Shown: positions 37,401 through 46,772 of the stretch, in pieces
Position numbering within the stretch: the first letter of the stretch is position 1
How the letters are laid out: every line of letters begins with the position of its first letter
Origin: Tubiluchus corallicola
Taxonomy: Eukaryota; Priapulida; Priapulimorpha; Priapulimorphida; Tubiluchidae
Length of the DNA stretch: 64,000 bases
Assembly: GCA_030141605.1 (NCBI GenBank)
Contig: JAQGDQ010000132.1
Span: forward strand, 1 to 64,000
Direction: 5' to 3'
Position numbers and translations under genes: made by a program
The notes under the pieces: model-generated
What the model saw: only the letters and a program-made list of their open reading frames with translations
Told to the model about the DNA's origin: nothing
Databases searched by the model: none

Positions 37401-40400
37401 ATGTACAATAAGATGAATAAGAAAGGTATTTTTCACAGTTGCTTAAGAAAGTGTAGAAATTTATCATTTTGCAGTTTCCTTTTGTTCATGAAAACTTGCA
37501 CACTAGTTGACCGTCAACATTAATTTACAGACTTGATAATCTGAACCGTTTTTCACTCTTTATTGCAGAGGTATCTGCTATTTCTTTGTGGAGATTCAAT
37601 GCGCAAAGAAGGATTTGCACTCTGGTACTTTTGGTGGAACTGTGTAAGTATTGATTGATTTATTACCATTTATTTCAGTATAAAAAAGTCATAAAAACAT
37701 ACAATTAAAATTTACAGTCATAAAAACATACAATTAAAATTTACAATGATTAAAAACTACACTAAAATACCAGAGTTACTATATACAAAATGAAACTAAG
37801 AACGTATAAAATTTTGCAATTATATAAATAATATAAAATATTATAATATTACAATGTTTTGCATTTTTACAATGTTATCACGAAGTTAAAAAATTTCAAA
37901 ATGATAAATAAGTTATCATACCTGAAAGATATCGATATGTTTTGTTTTGTATTAACAAAAAGTGCATAACTTTCTTTTATTTGTATATATGTCTATGTTT
38001 GGAACACTATATTGCTTTGCTACCGTTTGTAATTTGCTTGAAGTCATCGTCATCAGCACCTTCATGGCTATTATTGTTATTGTTTATTTTAGACATGAAG
38101 CCATGGTTGATTTAGTTCACCTGATGAGCTCACTGATCGACATGTCTGGAAAAATCTTAATACCTGGAATAAACGAAGCCGTTGCCCCGGTTACTGCGGA
38201 AGAACTGAAAATATACGACCAAATAGATTTTGATCATGTAGGTTGATGAGCGCAGTTTTTATAGTTGCATTGTGCAGTATGATTGGTGATGGTTATGGCA
38301 GTTTTACAGGTAACATTATGTAAAGCCTGTTTTACATTTGTATGATATCTGACAGAAAAAATTTAGAATCTTTGAACAAAGCTTCACAAATGTGACGCCC
38401 TTTGGATTGTGTGCTGTAAGAAGGAAATCTTGGGCCTGTTATGTCATGTTGAATGGTAGCTCAGCTGGCACAGCATAGAAGTACTAATCCCATGTCTCGG
38501 GATCAAATCCCGACTAGTCCACAATTTTTCAGCGTCTCCTTTTTTCTCCACCTCATTGTACCCAATAGGTAATAATTAAAATAAACCGCAATGGTTAGTA
38601 AGCATTCTGGGAATCACTGTCATAATATAATTAATTAATGAAAGTTTCACAAATCTTGAATTAATACGAGACTCATTCTAGTTTATGTTTAATGTCAGAG
38701 AAGTATAAAAGCTATTTGGCACCATACCTAATTTTAAATGTGCGTAAAGCAGACCTTACTTGTACTTGTTAGATTAACTAACAGTTCTAGTACGTGGAAA
38801 GTACTTTACATCTAAACCTTTGATGTTAATGCCAGTGTCTTGATAGAGGCTGGTAAACGCATTTTCAGCTGCAAAGCTGTCAAGATTTATTGCCCGATTA
38901 ATGTGTTATAGGTTGATTATTGCAAAGACATTGGAGCAAAACGTTTACTTAGACACGACAAAGCCAAAGCCCTAATGGCAAGATGGAGGTACCCTTCCTT
39001 GTCAATACATGGTATGTTCTTTTTTGCATTTCCCCGTTGCTGTTGCACTTAGAACACTTTTTCTTTCGCTATTTTTTCTACAAAACAAAAAACAACATTA
39101 AAATGAACTCATGGGCTTAGAAAGCAAGTTGATGCGTTTGCAAGCTTTTTTGTTCTTATTTGAATGTATGCTTTTCTCAACAATGACGAGGACGATATTG
39201 CTAGTGGCGTGGTTGTGGCTCAGATGGCCTCCATGGTTTGGTACTTGCGTTAGGCAGTATCGTTCATAAATTTTGGCTGTTTTCCTCATAGCGGGGGATG
39301 TACATTAGATCAAATGTAACTGAGATGCTTCTGCTGGTTCAGTGGCTCTTCTTGGTGGGAAATTCTTGATAATTATCCGATCATGCTGATTATTGTGTAC
39401 TCCCTCCGTTTGAGTGTTTTCTTATCTGTCTTTGTGCCAGAATGTATGAAAAATGACTCTTGTAATTAATGCAATTTTTGGATGTGCAGCTCCACCTATA
39501 CATACAGTGATTCTAAAGCCAAAACAGTTTTTATTCAAATGTTGTACTTGCCTAGCGATTATTTTTGCAATTTTATTAGTGCAAGACAAAATTTTCTGTT
39601 TAATAATTACGTTTATTTAAATTTTTTGAAGGAGTCGAAGGAGCATTCTATGAACCCGGTTCGAAAACCGTTATCCCTAGGACAGTCATCGGCAAGTTCA
39701 GTATTAGGTTGGTTCCAAACATGGATCCCAACAAAGTTGCGGAACAAGTAGCCGAATACTTGACCAAAAAGCATGCTGAGAATGGTAGTCCTAACACTCT
39801 AAAGTAAGCTTCGTTTGTGTGTCCAGTGGTGTAACTACTACTAACAGTCGCGGTTGTCCCAGAAAGGGATCCCTAGAGATTAATAGATTAATTGTAAATT
39901 TTTTAAATTCTTTATAGAAAGAACAGTGTCCGCTTCAAAAACAATCTACTGTATGATAATTTTTGTTACATTTTTCAGTAAAATTCAACATTTCCACTGC
40001 ACTGTAGCTGTCATCGTCAAATATTTTACGAGCATAGTTGGTTAAGTATTAATGAATTATCTATGTTGACTCAGACATTCAAAATGAATGAGAAGTAAGA
40101 AATATACCATCCATGGGTCACTTGCTACCCTTTGAAAGGGTATAGAGGCTAATATAATGAGGCCAACTAGTTTGCAGTAGGTGCCTATTATTGCTGTTAG
40201 ATTAAAAAATATGGCAATTTTACACTTTATTGAACTCTTCTACAATAAAATTGCCTGTGCAGACAGTAAAATTTCTACCGTAAAAATAAAAACATGCATA
40301 ACAGTAAATTTTTTGTATACTATTTTATGTATTAGAAGTATTGTATACTATTTTGTGTATTAGTAGTATTTGTTGCTAGAGGTATTCAATAACATTCCTA

Positions 40401-40423
40401 TTCATTCTTACATTAGGCTAACT

Positions 40424-40455
<32 letters not shown>

Positions 40456-41777
40456 AGATAATGTTTATTTTCATCGGTATGATATAAAACAGTACATATT
40501 TGTAAAACATGAGCTTAAAGCTCGTAAACCGATATCGAACACAATGAGTATATGAGTGATAACATGGTAATAATACGTACTTCTTAAAATCTTTTGGATG
40601 CCACCAGAGGTATTGGTACAAGAAAAAATTTATAACTACATGAAGACAGTAAAAAATTGAGACAGTAAAATTTTAGACAGTAACATTTTCTAAAATTTAC
40701 ACAAAACGGTTACTGGCAGCATTAATGTTTGTTTGCAGGCTTGCTGCTACAAGTGCTACTGTCAGTGATAACATTATAATCTGCCACTATCACTAAATGT
40801 CACTGAATATTACGATGCGAACGAATTTTTTTAGTTAAAATTCGATTGGAACCTAAAATTATGGATTCAAGTAATTCAACACTTTGACTACATGCATTCT
40901 TTAGCATTAAAACGTTTGAAACATCATGCAATTTAGCTGCGATTTATGTGCACAATATTTCAAACAAATTACTAGTATTTTTACCGGAGAACAAAATCAA
41001 GCAATATGCATGATCTTTGTGAGACCGCTTTTTATAAATGATTCAAGAATTTATTCGAAGGTCTTTAAAACCGAATTCAAATTTGAAACCTCAAAGTTCA
41101 GTTTAGTTTGAGTTCGAAAGTCACAAATTTGATTTGAATCGAATTCGCTTTCTGGTAGAGAATGCTCACACCTAAGGAATGTATGTTGTCATGCAAATAA
41201 AGGAAATAAACTCTGTTTAAATATGTACTATTAAATAACTAGGAATTATGTTTCATTATATTGTGTAAAGACTAACTAAAAACTGAGCAGTGGTCTATAT
41301 AATGTCTATCAATAATTGTTTAAGCAATTGATAATTGTGCAATCTTCTGCTTGCAGAAGTTAACAATTAAAAAAATAAAAAAATTTAGAGAAAGTATTTT
41401 TAACTATTTTAAACATGCAATGCTATGCTGAACTCCCAGAAATGTACTTCCCCGGTTTAGCGCAATGACCAGCGGTTTTTACATATTCTTCAGCTGCTTC
41501 GTGCAAATTTAACAGGCTGTTGACCTGTTGTTTTTTGCAGGGTCACGATGGGTCATGGAGGTCGACCGTGGGTTTCAGATTTCAACCATCCCAACTACGT
41601 TGCAGGCAGAAATGCAATAAAGAAAGGTTGGGAAGCATTGTTGTACTGCTGCTACATTTGATTTTAGAATTATAAGCATGAGTTTGTTGCTTGCATCCAC
41701 AATGAGATGATAGTGATTGTGAAATTTCATGCTTTTTATTCTCCGTACTTTTATCTCATTTTAAATTATTATTATTA

Positions 41778-41856
<79 letters not shown>

Positions 41857-44147
41857 GATCATCATCATCATCACCGTCATCATCATCATTCATTTTCAAT
41901 CAGCTCGATGTATACGTCAGTGTGATCACTGTTTAAAAAAGATTAGTACGTCAAGAAATAAAAAATAAATAAGTGACTATAGGTTAGTAACAAAGACGAA
42001 TTATAAACACATGTAATTATGATACAACATTAACAGAAGTTACATCTAGACGATGTACCCAAGTATGTTATTCAGATCGTTATTGTTCAAAAAGAAAAAC
42101 TCTATCATCCTTGCATTTTAAAATATCCATTACAGATTCTTTAATTAGATTATCATTTTCATTAATCATGTAAATTGTGCATGTAATTAGTAATTATTGT
42201 GAAATAATTTTCACATATCTAATATTGTTTAATACCATTTTTATAACTTAAATGTGTGATTATTAAAAAATTTTAATAAATATTATTCCATTGTCATTGC
42301 GTCCAGTAGGTACTTATTTTAGATATTGCTTCCCTATTACATTCCCTGTTTATATTACTGCCACCAAACAGCAGCTAGTTAATTATTGCAATTATGTAAA
42401 TCTCAACCTGTTCGTCGATTTTTCTAGTTTTTGGTGTGGAACCCGATCTTACTAGGGAGGGAGGAAGCATCCCTGTAACGCTGACATTCCAGGAAGTGAC
42501 GGGAAAGAATGTTATGCTTCTTCCTGTCGGCGCATGTGATGATGGTGCTCATTCGCAGAATGAGAAGCTTGACCTTTCCAATTACATGAATGGGGTAATG
42601 TTTTACTTGCTTATTAGAGCACCCAATCTAAACTTGTAAGGTTCTGGGTTCAAATCTAGTCTAACTGGTTCAGAATTTTTCTGCACCTTCCTTCCTTCAA
42701 TTAATTCAGCAGTCAGTTTACTTGTTGACTATACATAAACCATTGGTTTTAACTTTGGCTTACTCTAGCTCAGTGCCTAGAAAGCCTATCATTGAATTAA
42801 TGCCAGTTAATTTGATTAAATCCATATTACTGTGGATAGATGTCTCTGATTGTGTACTATTAGGAAGGGATTTCAAACCTTCTCTGCTGTGTTGAGTAGA
42901 TAGCTCAGATGGTAATGCATACATCCTGAAATTACAAGTTTCTCCGGTTGAAATCATATTGGTCCACAATTTTTTCAGTGCTTTACTCCTTGAATAAATA
43001 AGTCGTTAGTCTAATCATTAATTATACACAAGCTGCTATCTTAGTTCAGTATGTCTGTTGTTTCCAGTCGCACTGCAGAGGTCTTTATCTGGAATCATTC
43101 CGTGCAGAGTCCAGTTTGCATACATGTTGTAAGCAGAGAACTAAGTTTGCTATTTATTGATTTTATTTTGCAAAGGGACCATATCTATCGCATTTGTAGT
43201 GCCAAGTCTAATGCACACTTTCTTTAACATAACAACAAGAATACCCGAGTAGTTGTAGGGTTGCCACCCCATTATGAACCGAAGTCAGGAGTCAAGGGGT
43301 AGTGGGGTCCGGGATGGAGCCCCCGGAAATCAAGCATTTCCTTCATTTTTTTAATGTTTTATGGGGTCTTTTTCAGTAGCTAAAATCACAAAATTCAAAC
43401 TACAAAGTAGTAGAAATTCTTGATGTTAGACACCAAAAAAAACCTGAAAGTCAAATATTTACAAAAGTGCAAGCAGTGTACATCAAGTTTCTTCCCGGGG
43501 AGTTTCTTCCCAGTCAAATTTCTGCTGTTTTCTGAGATTTCTGGGATTGGTTTAACAATCAAATTATTAAGCACTTTAGGTTTTGTGAATTAAAGCTAAA
43601 GCAGAAGAATACTTGCCTTGCAGCACTTGCCGCTGTTGCAAAAATTGGCGAAAATTGTAGACAGGGTGAAATGATAAACCCTTATTAAACTTCATTTAAC
43701 AAGTTTACTGTTGCCTTAGTTAACAGAAATTCATGTGTTTTTAGCTTAATCTTTTGCAAAAGTTTCAATAACATGCAAGTTGTATTTTCATTTTGTTTCC
43801 ACTTAAAATTCAATGTGATGGTCAAAATCAAGAAATCTCAGAATTTTTCAAAAATCTGACCGAACTACAAACCAATGGCTGAATTTCAGGAGACTCTGGA
43901 CCAAATCAGGACTGGAGGCAGCCCTAGACTTGTAGCGTGCGCTTTGCATTCAAAATTGGGCTGCACTAGATCTAGTAAGTGAATGGATGGTCACTTTGGA
44001 TGGTTTTAGCGAAGTGTTTTGCTTTGGTGTTCTGTGATTGTAATTTTATTGATTGCTGTTTTCCAGATGAAAATGATGGCTGCTTATTTAGATGAATTAT
44101 CCCGACTGTTTGCGACGGGAGATGGGGATAATCGGACAAAGTTGTAA
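25426..44147 (+). CDS. CNDP2: Cytosolic non-specific dipeptidase (M20 metallopeptidase), complete, 13 exons
   Basis: This enzyme hydrolyses Cys-Gly and other dipeptides in the cytosol with a dinuclear Zn/Mn centre. Exons: 25426-25451, 27113-27236, 28480-28650, 29448-29528, 31434-31589, 37078-37151, 37569-37643, 38093-38237, 38912-39011, 39632-39803, 41541-41626, 42428-42594, 44067-44147. All junctions are GT..AG and in phase, giving 485 aa against 475 in human. Metal ligands are His99 (YGHLDVQP), Asp132 (TDDKGP), Glu167 (EESGSEG), Asp195 (ISDNYW) and His445 ([10 protein letters not shown]). Asp101 and Glu166 are the catalytic residues and His228 (DLHSG) lies in the dimerisation domain. These fall at the same residue numbers as in human CNDP2. 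The C-terminal tail after YLDELSRL is about 10 residues longer than human. Cytosolic CNDP2 is preferred over secreted CNDP1 because there is no signal peptide. Intron 5 carries an LTR retrotransposon. Confidence 0.97.
26246..26455 (+). pseudogene. LINE reverse-transcriptase C-terminal fragment in CNDP2 intron 1
   Basis: One frame reads [20 protein letters not shown], then [15 protein letters not shown], and ends at a TAG after DIYARFG. This is the W-N-S-L ... A-P-S-x-N-x-F-K-N-R-L-D-K terminus of jockey/CR1-type ORF2 proteins. Catalytic motifs are absent. It belongs to a different subfamily from the fragment at 13099-13440, being much closer to the consensus, and is a 5'-truncated copy. Confidence 0.8.
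28195..28295 (-). mobile_element. tRNA-derived SINE fragment
   Basis: On the minus strand a decayed A box (TTCCATGGTACAG) and a B box (TGATTCAAATC) are separated by a Thr-like anticodon arm with TTTGTAA. The acceptor arms do not pair. It lies in CNDP2 intron 2. Confidence 0.45.
28775..29030 (+). mobile_element. tRNA-derived SINE, family A, copy 1
   Basis: A box GTAGCTCAGCTGACAGAGCA and B box CGGATTCAAATTCC are followed by GACTAGTCCACAATTTTTCA and a 3' body ending near AATCACAGTGAATC. About 50 bases upstream of the tRNA-like part (TGTGTGCTAGGAGGAGGAAA and on) are also shared with the copies at 38393 and 42847, so the element extends 5' of the tRNA homology. It lies in CNDP2 intron 3 and is flanked by a direct repeat of about 40 bp (28726-28765 and 29046-29085). 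Confidence 0.8.
29752..30486. mobile_element. hAT-like MITE with GGGATGTTAA ends in CNDP2 intron 4
   Basis: The left end (TA)GGGATGTTAAACGATA and right end TATCGTTAACATCCC(TA) are inverted repeats. The sub-terminal regions consist of many copies of GATACGATAACGATA-like units in both orientations. The flanks TATGTGCCAATA and TAAGTGCCAATA match at 11 of 12 positions, indicating a target duplication. The CAGGG/TAGGG-type start suggests hAT, although the apparent duplication is longer than the usual 8 bp. No transposase is present. Confidence 0.65.
30595..30715 (+). mobile_element. Decayed tRNA-derived SINE
   Basis: A B-box-like segment CTTGGTTCAACTCC follows a TTCTAAACCACTAGATTTGT anticodon-arm-like region. 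It is weakly conserved and has no intact A box. It lies in CNDP2 intron 4. Confidence 0.35.
32590..32834 (+). repeat. 5' LTR of the Gmr1-like element
   Basis: 245 bp, TGTTATGACC...AACTCATAACA, with an AATAAA polyadenylation signal (within GGCAATAAAAATGAAG) and base-for-base identical by eye to the 3' copy. It should hold the element's promoter. Confidence 0.95.
32838..32855 (+). promoter_or_regulatory. Retrotransposon primer binding site
   Basis: TGGGGGCTCGAAGCCGGA begins three bases downstream of the 5' LTR. Its first ten bases equal the tRNA-Pro-complementary site used by several retroelements (TGGGGGCTCG); the remainder deviates. The tRNA primer assignment is therefore tentative. Confidence 0.6.
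33881..36343 (+). CDS. Gag-protease-integrase polyprotein of the Gmr1-like element, truncated
   Basis: An 820-codon frame. Residues 20-52 form a short SAP-like helical segment ([14 protein letters not shown]), and 88-135 a charged coiled coil rich in Glu, Lys and Arg. Residues 195-300 are a capsid region resembling the SCAN domain ([20 protein letters not shown]). Two CCHC zinc knuckles follow at about 325-338 ([14 protein letters not shown]) and 378-391 ([14 protein letters not shown]). The aspartic protease motif is DTGAA near 443, with LLLGND near 512. The integrase HHCC zinc domain is at about 689-728. The integrase core begins with the first catalytic Asp (LIDCVGPLP, near 759) and stops after FFTQFG near 810. 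A ten-residue out-of-frame tail and a stop follow. The remaining integrase acidic residues and all of reverse transcriptase are lost, so enzymatic function is unlikely. Gag could still be made. Confidence 0.9.
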   Translation: MATFDPEMFWKGGLVTLPRLDKLTKDNLLALADYLNIELPTSAGKAKIIEILGNPEILKTARPREGEKSVISKSPHIPVHTPTRTDRNELELAKIALERERMELEKLRLEYQDKERQRDMEYNVKMKELELLTASTNLGAQQANNQTFDVIKNIRLVPKFSETDVETFFLTFEKIANNLKWPKAHWPVLLQSSFTGKAQEIYSSLPSTQSSNYEQLKSAVLKAYELVPEAYRQRFRNSRKGSNQTYVEFARNKEVMLDRWCRSLNVGESYEKLRQMVLLEDFKSSIPMQIKTHLENQKVDSLQKASVMADDYELANKTNFKSVQCTYCNKKGHVKTDCFKFLEKEKTAHSETISSKGGRHQDNKDASGGGYARDGPTCAYCRKKGHLRSECRILLRQKQRAGSPVAFAHNSSKEDTYSSFLSSGKVSPVSSVDTIKPVTILRDTGAAQSLLLQGVIPLDETSYTNASALIQGIEGGYIDVPLHRINLNSDYVKGPVTVGIVSHIPVDGVSLLLGNDVAGDEVITATSIVTPEPKMDAETEILEEMHPGIFPACVVTRSQAQINKDSSSEQVDDKDSSPPSTFPRENQSGSMALSHTFAAQMDKNSPTLSLKQEELIKAQTNDPSLNKLFSLVMSQEEIDNVSEGYYMQSKVLMRKWRPPDAPADEDWRVHHQIVVPQRYRKELMKIAHELPLAGHTGVKKTQDKILQHFFWPKLRKDVSQFCKTCHVCQMVGKPNQKIPIAPLNPLPVFEEPFSRILIDCVGPLPKTKSGYQYLLTIMDLTTRFPEAIPLKEMTTAAVVDALLKFFTQFGYATFRDLCYL
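36306..36527 (+). pseudogene. RNase H C-terminal remnant of the Gmr1-like element
   Basis: This 73-codon frame overlaps the end of the gag-integrase frame in another phase. It reads [20 protein letters not shown], then [27 protein letters not shown] and a [11 protein letters not shown] terminus. That is the C-terminal part of the Ty3/gypsy RNase H domain, which normally follows reverse transcriptase. Its presence downstream of integrase shows the integrase-RT-RNase H order; the RT and most of RNase H were removed by the deletion. Confidence 0.85.
36558..36568 (+). promoter_or_regulatory. Polypurine tract
   Basis: GGGGGGTGAGA lies immediately before the 3' LTR, the expected place for the plus-strand primer of reverse transcription. 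Confidence 0.75.
36569..36813 (+). repeat. 3' LTR of the Gmr1-like element
   Basis: 245 bp, no differences from the 5' LTR seen by eye. It supplies the AATAAA signal for the element transcript and could cause premature polyadenylation of CNDP2 transcripts, because it lies in sense orientation in intron 5. Confidence 0.95.
38393..38645 (+). mobile_element. tRNA-derived SINE, family A, copy 2
   Basis: A box GGTAGCTCAGCTGGCACAGC and B box CGGGATCAAATCCCG are followed by ACTAGTCCACAATTTTTCAG. The upstream leader starts near GCCCTTTGGATTGTGTGCTG. The 3' body matches copy 1 through GGGAATCACTGTCA. It lies in CNDP2 intron 8. Confidence 0.8.
40426..40461. repeat. (GATAA)n microsatellite
   Basis: Seven tandem GATAA pentamers in CNDP2 intron 10. 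Confidence 0.95.
40808..41174. mobile_element. hAT-like MITE, copy 2 (relative of 11971-12369)
   Basis: It shares with copy 1 the stretches AAAACGTTTGAA, ATTTAGCTGCGATTT, GAACAAAATC, GCATGATCTTTGTGAGACCG, CGAATTCGCTTTC and the right end GCTCACACCTA. The left terminal repeat is eroded. It lies in CNDP2 intron 10. Confidence 0.7.
41764..41889. repeat. (ATT)n / (ATC)n microsatellite
   Basis: About 30 ATT units pass into ATC units. It lies in CNDP2 intron 11. The poly-Tyr/poly-His open frame across it is an artefact. Confidence 0.95.
42605..42800 (+). mobile_element. tRNA-derived SINE, family A, 5'-eroded copy 3
   Basis: The B box CTGGGTTCAAATCTAG is followed by TGGTTCAGAATTTTTCTGC, matching the TCCACAATTTTTCAG segment of the other family A copies. 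The A box is reduced to TATTAGAGCA. It starts directly after the donor of exon 12 (42594). Confidence 0.6.
42847..43030 (+). mobile_element. tRNA-derived SINE, family A, copy 4
   Basis: The leader GATTGTGTACTATTAGGAAG and A box GATAGCTCAGATGGTAATGC are followed by a decayed B box CCGGTTGAAATCA and by TTGGTCCACAATTTTTTCAG. It shows the same leader-A box-B box order as copies 1 and 2. It lies in CNDP2 intron 12. Confidence 0.7.
43256..43926. mobile_element. hAT-like MITE with TAGGGTTGCC ends in CNDP2 intron 12
   Basis: The left end TAGGGTTGCCACCCC and right end GGAGGCAGCCCTA form imperfect terminal inverted repeats of the hAT TAGGG/CAGGG type. The left sub-terminal region is locally GC-rich. 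No open frame resembles a transposase and no exact 8-bp target duplication is visible. Confidence 0.55.
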
Positions 44148-44265
44148 TTTCATCTTCAGGCTGCATTGAACTAGAAATTTAAACTTGTTGGAAATCTAAG
44201 TCGGATAGTTTTGGATTAAATTTATGAACTGCGAATTTAAGCTATTTGTTCGTGATTTAGTAATA

Positions 44266-44881
44266 CAGTCAAACCTTGTTATACCGCCCCATTGTACCGC
44301 CAAACTCGTTTACCGCCTGCAAAATGGCCAGGAACAAAACCGCTCTATTGAACTGTTTATAAAAATAACCTGCTATATCGCCACCCATTACCGCCATCTG
44401 CCAGGCAAATTAATATATGTGTTCAATGGGGAAATACCTCCAGTAATCTCAACTCTCTCAACTAACTTGATATAAAGCTTACTGTACCAAGCTGCTAATT
44501 GTCTCGTAGACACTGGTTTGACCTCACGTGTTGTGTTTAAATATCTGAATGTAAGTCATCATGTTTTGATTGCTTGCAAGCTATACCTACATTGCATAAT
44601 TACAATTTATGCACCACTTCGTAGTTATGACTTAACCTCTTTTTACATCCAGAAATGTTTAATGGAACAGTTGGCCTGCAATCTTTCGTATATGTAGTTG
44701 AGGACATGTTTATCACGTAAACGTTTAGAACAAAAATTGAGAACTCTAATCTATGTACACTCATCTGACTCTTTTGTAATTTGTCTATGGTAAAATATAA
44801 TGCACCTCGTTATAATGCCAAACTCATTGTAACGCCAACTTTTTTTGGTCGCAAAGTGAGCAGCATAAAGAGGTTTGACTG
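44266..44881. mobile_element. pogo/Tigger-like MITE, long copy
   Basis: The element starts CAGTCAAACCTTGTTATACC and ends AAAGAGGTTTGACTG, with an exact TA on each side as in Tc1/mariner-pogo insertions. Sub-terminal GTnACCGCC and GTAACGCC repeats occur near each end. It is 616 bp with no transposase and lies 118 bases after the CNDP2 stop codon, so it may contribute to the CNDP2 3' UTR. Confidence 0.75.
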
Positions 44882-45229
44882 TAGTAATGTAAAACTTACA
44901 TACTATATGGGTGGAATCGAATTAAGTGAAAGGACAGTCAAATTCTGTAGTTTTGAATTTTTTGTGAAAACTGGTTTTGGGTTTTTTTGTTGTGGGAAAA
45001 AGGGATAGAGGCAAAGGAGTTTCTTGTCTTTATTTTTATGGAGTCATCTGTATGTGCACATTGATTTTTTTGTAAAATTATTTTTTAATAAATTGTTTGT
45101 TAAATTTAATCAAGTTTTCTAGCTCTGTTTGATGAAATTGTTTTACCAGTAGCTATTTATCTGTAATTGCGAGCAAAAAGTGTGGACTGGAATACTCAAG
45201 CATTACTTTAGTTGTCATTTTAAGAAACG

Positions 45230-45420
45230 GCAGCAGTGAAATTGAAAAGGACAGTCTGACTGCAAAGTCTAGACGTGGCAGCAATGAAATTGAAAAGGAT
45301 AGTCTGACTGCAAAATCTAGACGTGGCAGCAATGAAGTTGAAAAAGATCGTCTGAGTGCAAAATCTAGACGTGGCAGCAATGAAGTTGAAAAGGATAGTC
45401 TGACTGCAAAATCTAGATAA
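45230..45420. repeat. 48-bp minisatellite, four copies, open reading frame retained
   Basis: Four direct copies of a 48-bp unit with few differences. Because 48 is a multiple of three, a plus-strand frame reads GSNEIEKDSLTAKSRR repeatedly and stops at the end of the last unit. A minus-strand frame is also open (LLPRLDFAVRLSFSIS). No start codon in good context or splice site links it to CNDP2, whose stop codon lies about 1 kb upstream. Coding status is unknown. Confidence 0.85.
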
Positions 45421-45947
45421 CTGCTGAATTATTTTCTAATAAATTTCTGCAAATGTACAGAAACTACTCAATATTCTATGATCTCATATTCCAACAACCA
45501 GTTGGTTGGCCAATTGCCACAATGTAGAATAATTCTTTTGTGACACCTAAACCAGAAATACCAACGGTTGAAAGTTTTGCTCACATGTCTCCTTTTTACA
45601 TAGACAACTCGTGAATTTTTCTGATCTCTTGCTAAATTGTTGAAATTTATTTAACTAACAAGTACACCACATACATACTACATTTTTTATACAAAATATC
45701 ATATTATAACTTCAATTTTGGCTTTGGAAATGTTATTACCTGGGCCTGTTGTCCAGTTAAACCAGTGCGTCTGATTAATACTGACTACGATGTTCTTAGT
45801 AAAGCAAGATATTTGGTAAACTCACATTGTGGTTTGATCAGAACTCGCAAATGGTTTCCCACGTTTCAACAGTTGTGGCTACTTACTTTTTTTAATTAAT
45901 TGGCCGCCTTGCTGAATCATTAACAATGCACTGAAAATGACTGAATA

Positions 45948-46118
45948 CAGTCAAATCTTATAACGCCAACCTCCCTTAACGCCCAAATTTTTAGCAAAAC
46001 AAAATGCTTGTATTTGCATAGAAATGTATGTATTAATGGATCTCGTTATAATGCCTAGCTTGCTATAACACCAACTTTTTTGAAGTCACAAATCAGGAGG
46101 TATAAAGAGTTTTGACTT
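45948..46118. mobile_element. pogo/Tigger-like MITE, short copy
   Basis: It starts TA-CAGTCAAATCTTATAACG and ends TATAAAGAGTTTTGACTT-TA. Internal CTCGTTATAATGCC and GCTATAACACCAACTTTTTT match the inner ends of the 616-bp relative, so this looks like a deletion derivative. It lies between the convergent CNDP2 and PEPCK genes. Confidence 0.65.
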
Positions 46119-46772
46119 TAGTCTTTAATTGAAGTACATACCCATATACTGGTATGTACATACCATACATACCAGTAATAAAACCAAGTATTATTTACCA
46201 ACATATGCTACACAAGTTTTAGCTTCTTACAGTTAAAGGCAATTAATGAATTTTTAGGTGCTTGAATGCTTGTTGTTTTTACAAATACGAACAATATTTT
46301 TTGTTCTAACATTTATTCACCAACAGAAGCTTGGCATAGTATAAAAATTCATTACAATGTTGTGTAAAAATGTGCGCTTCATTTTTTAAACTCTCCATAT
46401 TTACAAATGACTTGAATGTGCAAAGCGCTTATTTACATGATAACTGTTTGTACTTTCGTAGTCACTTGTACAAACAACATTATGCGCCAACTATAAATAT
46501 TAACAAAATTTAAATACAACACAAACGACATTTGTGAGGTTCAGTGATGAGTATACACATTTCACAAGCAGACGTAACAACAATACTCAGTCTAACCGAT
46601 TACACTGGACAATTAATAGCTTAAGAGAACTGTTTTTATCACTCAAATGTGCTTCACATAATTGTCAACAACGATAACAACTATTCTAGGTGAATTGCAA
46701 GTGAGGATACGAAACATACTGGTGAGACATGTGAAACATCCATTCCTATTACAGATAAAATATCTAAACCTT

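Larger units (their letters stand above)
44148..46772. other. Convergent interval between the CNDP2 and PEPCK stop codons
   Basis: This 2.6-kb interval must carry both 3' UTRs and polyadenylation sites. It contains the two pogo-like MITEs and the 48-bp minisatellite listed separately. Possible polyadenylation signals lie on both strands, but none stands out. No further gene is seen. Confidence 0.6.

Noticed and set aside
41707-41925. Open frame with poly-Tyr and poly-His
   Set aside because: It is an (ATT)n/(ATC)n microsatellite inside a CNDP2 intron.
45121-45420. Minisatellite as an alternative last exon of CNDP2
   Set aside because: The only nearby acceptor (TTTTACCAG) is followed at once by TAG in the phase left by exon 12.
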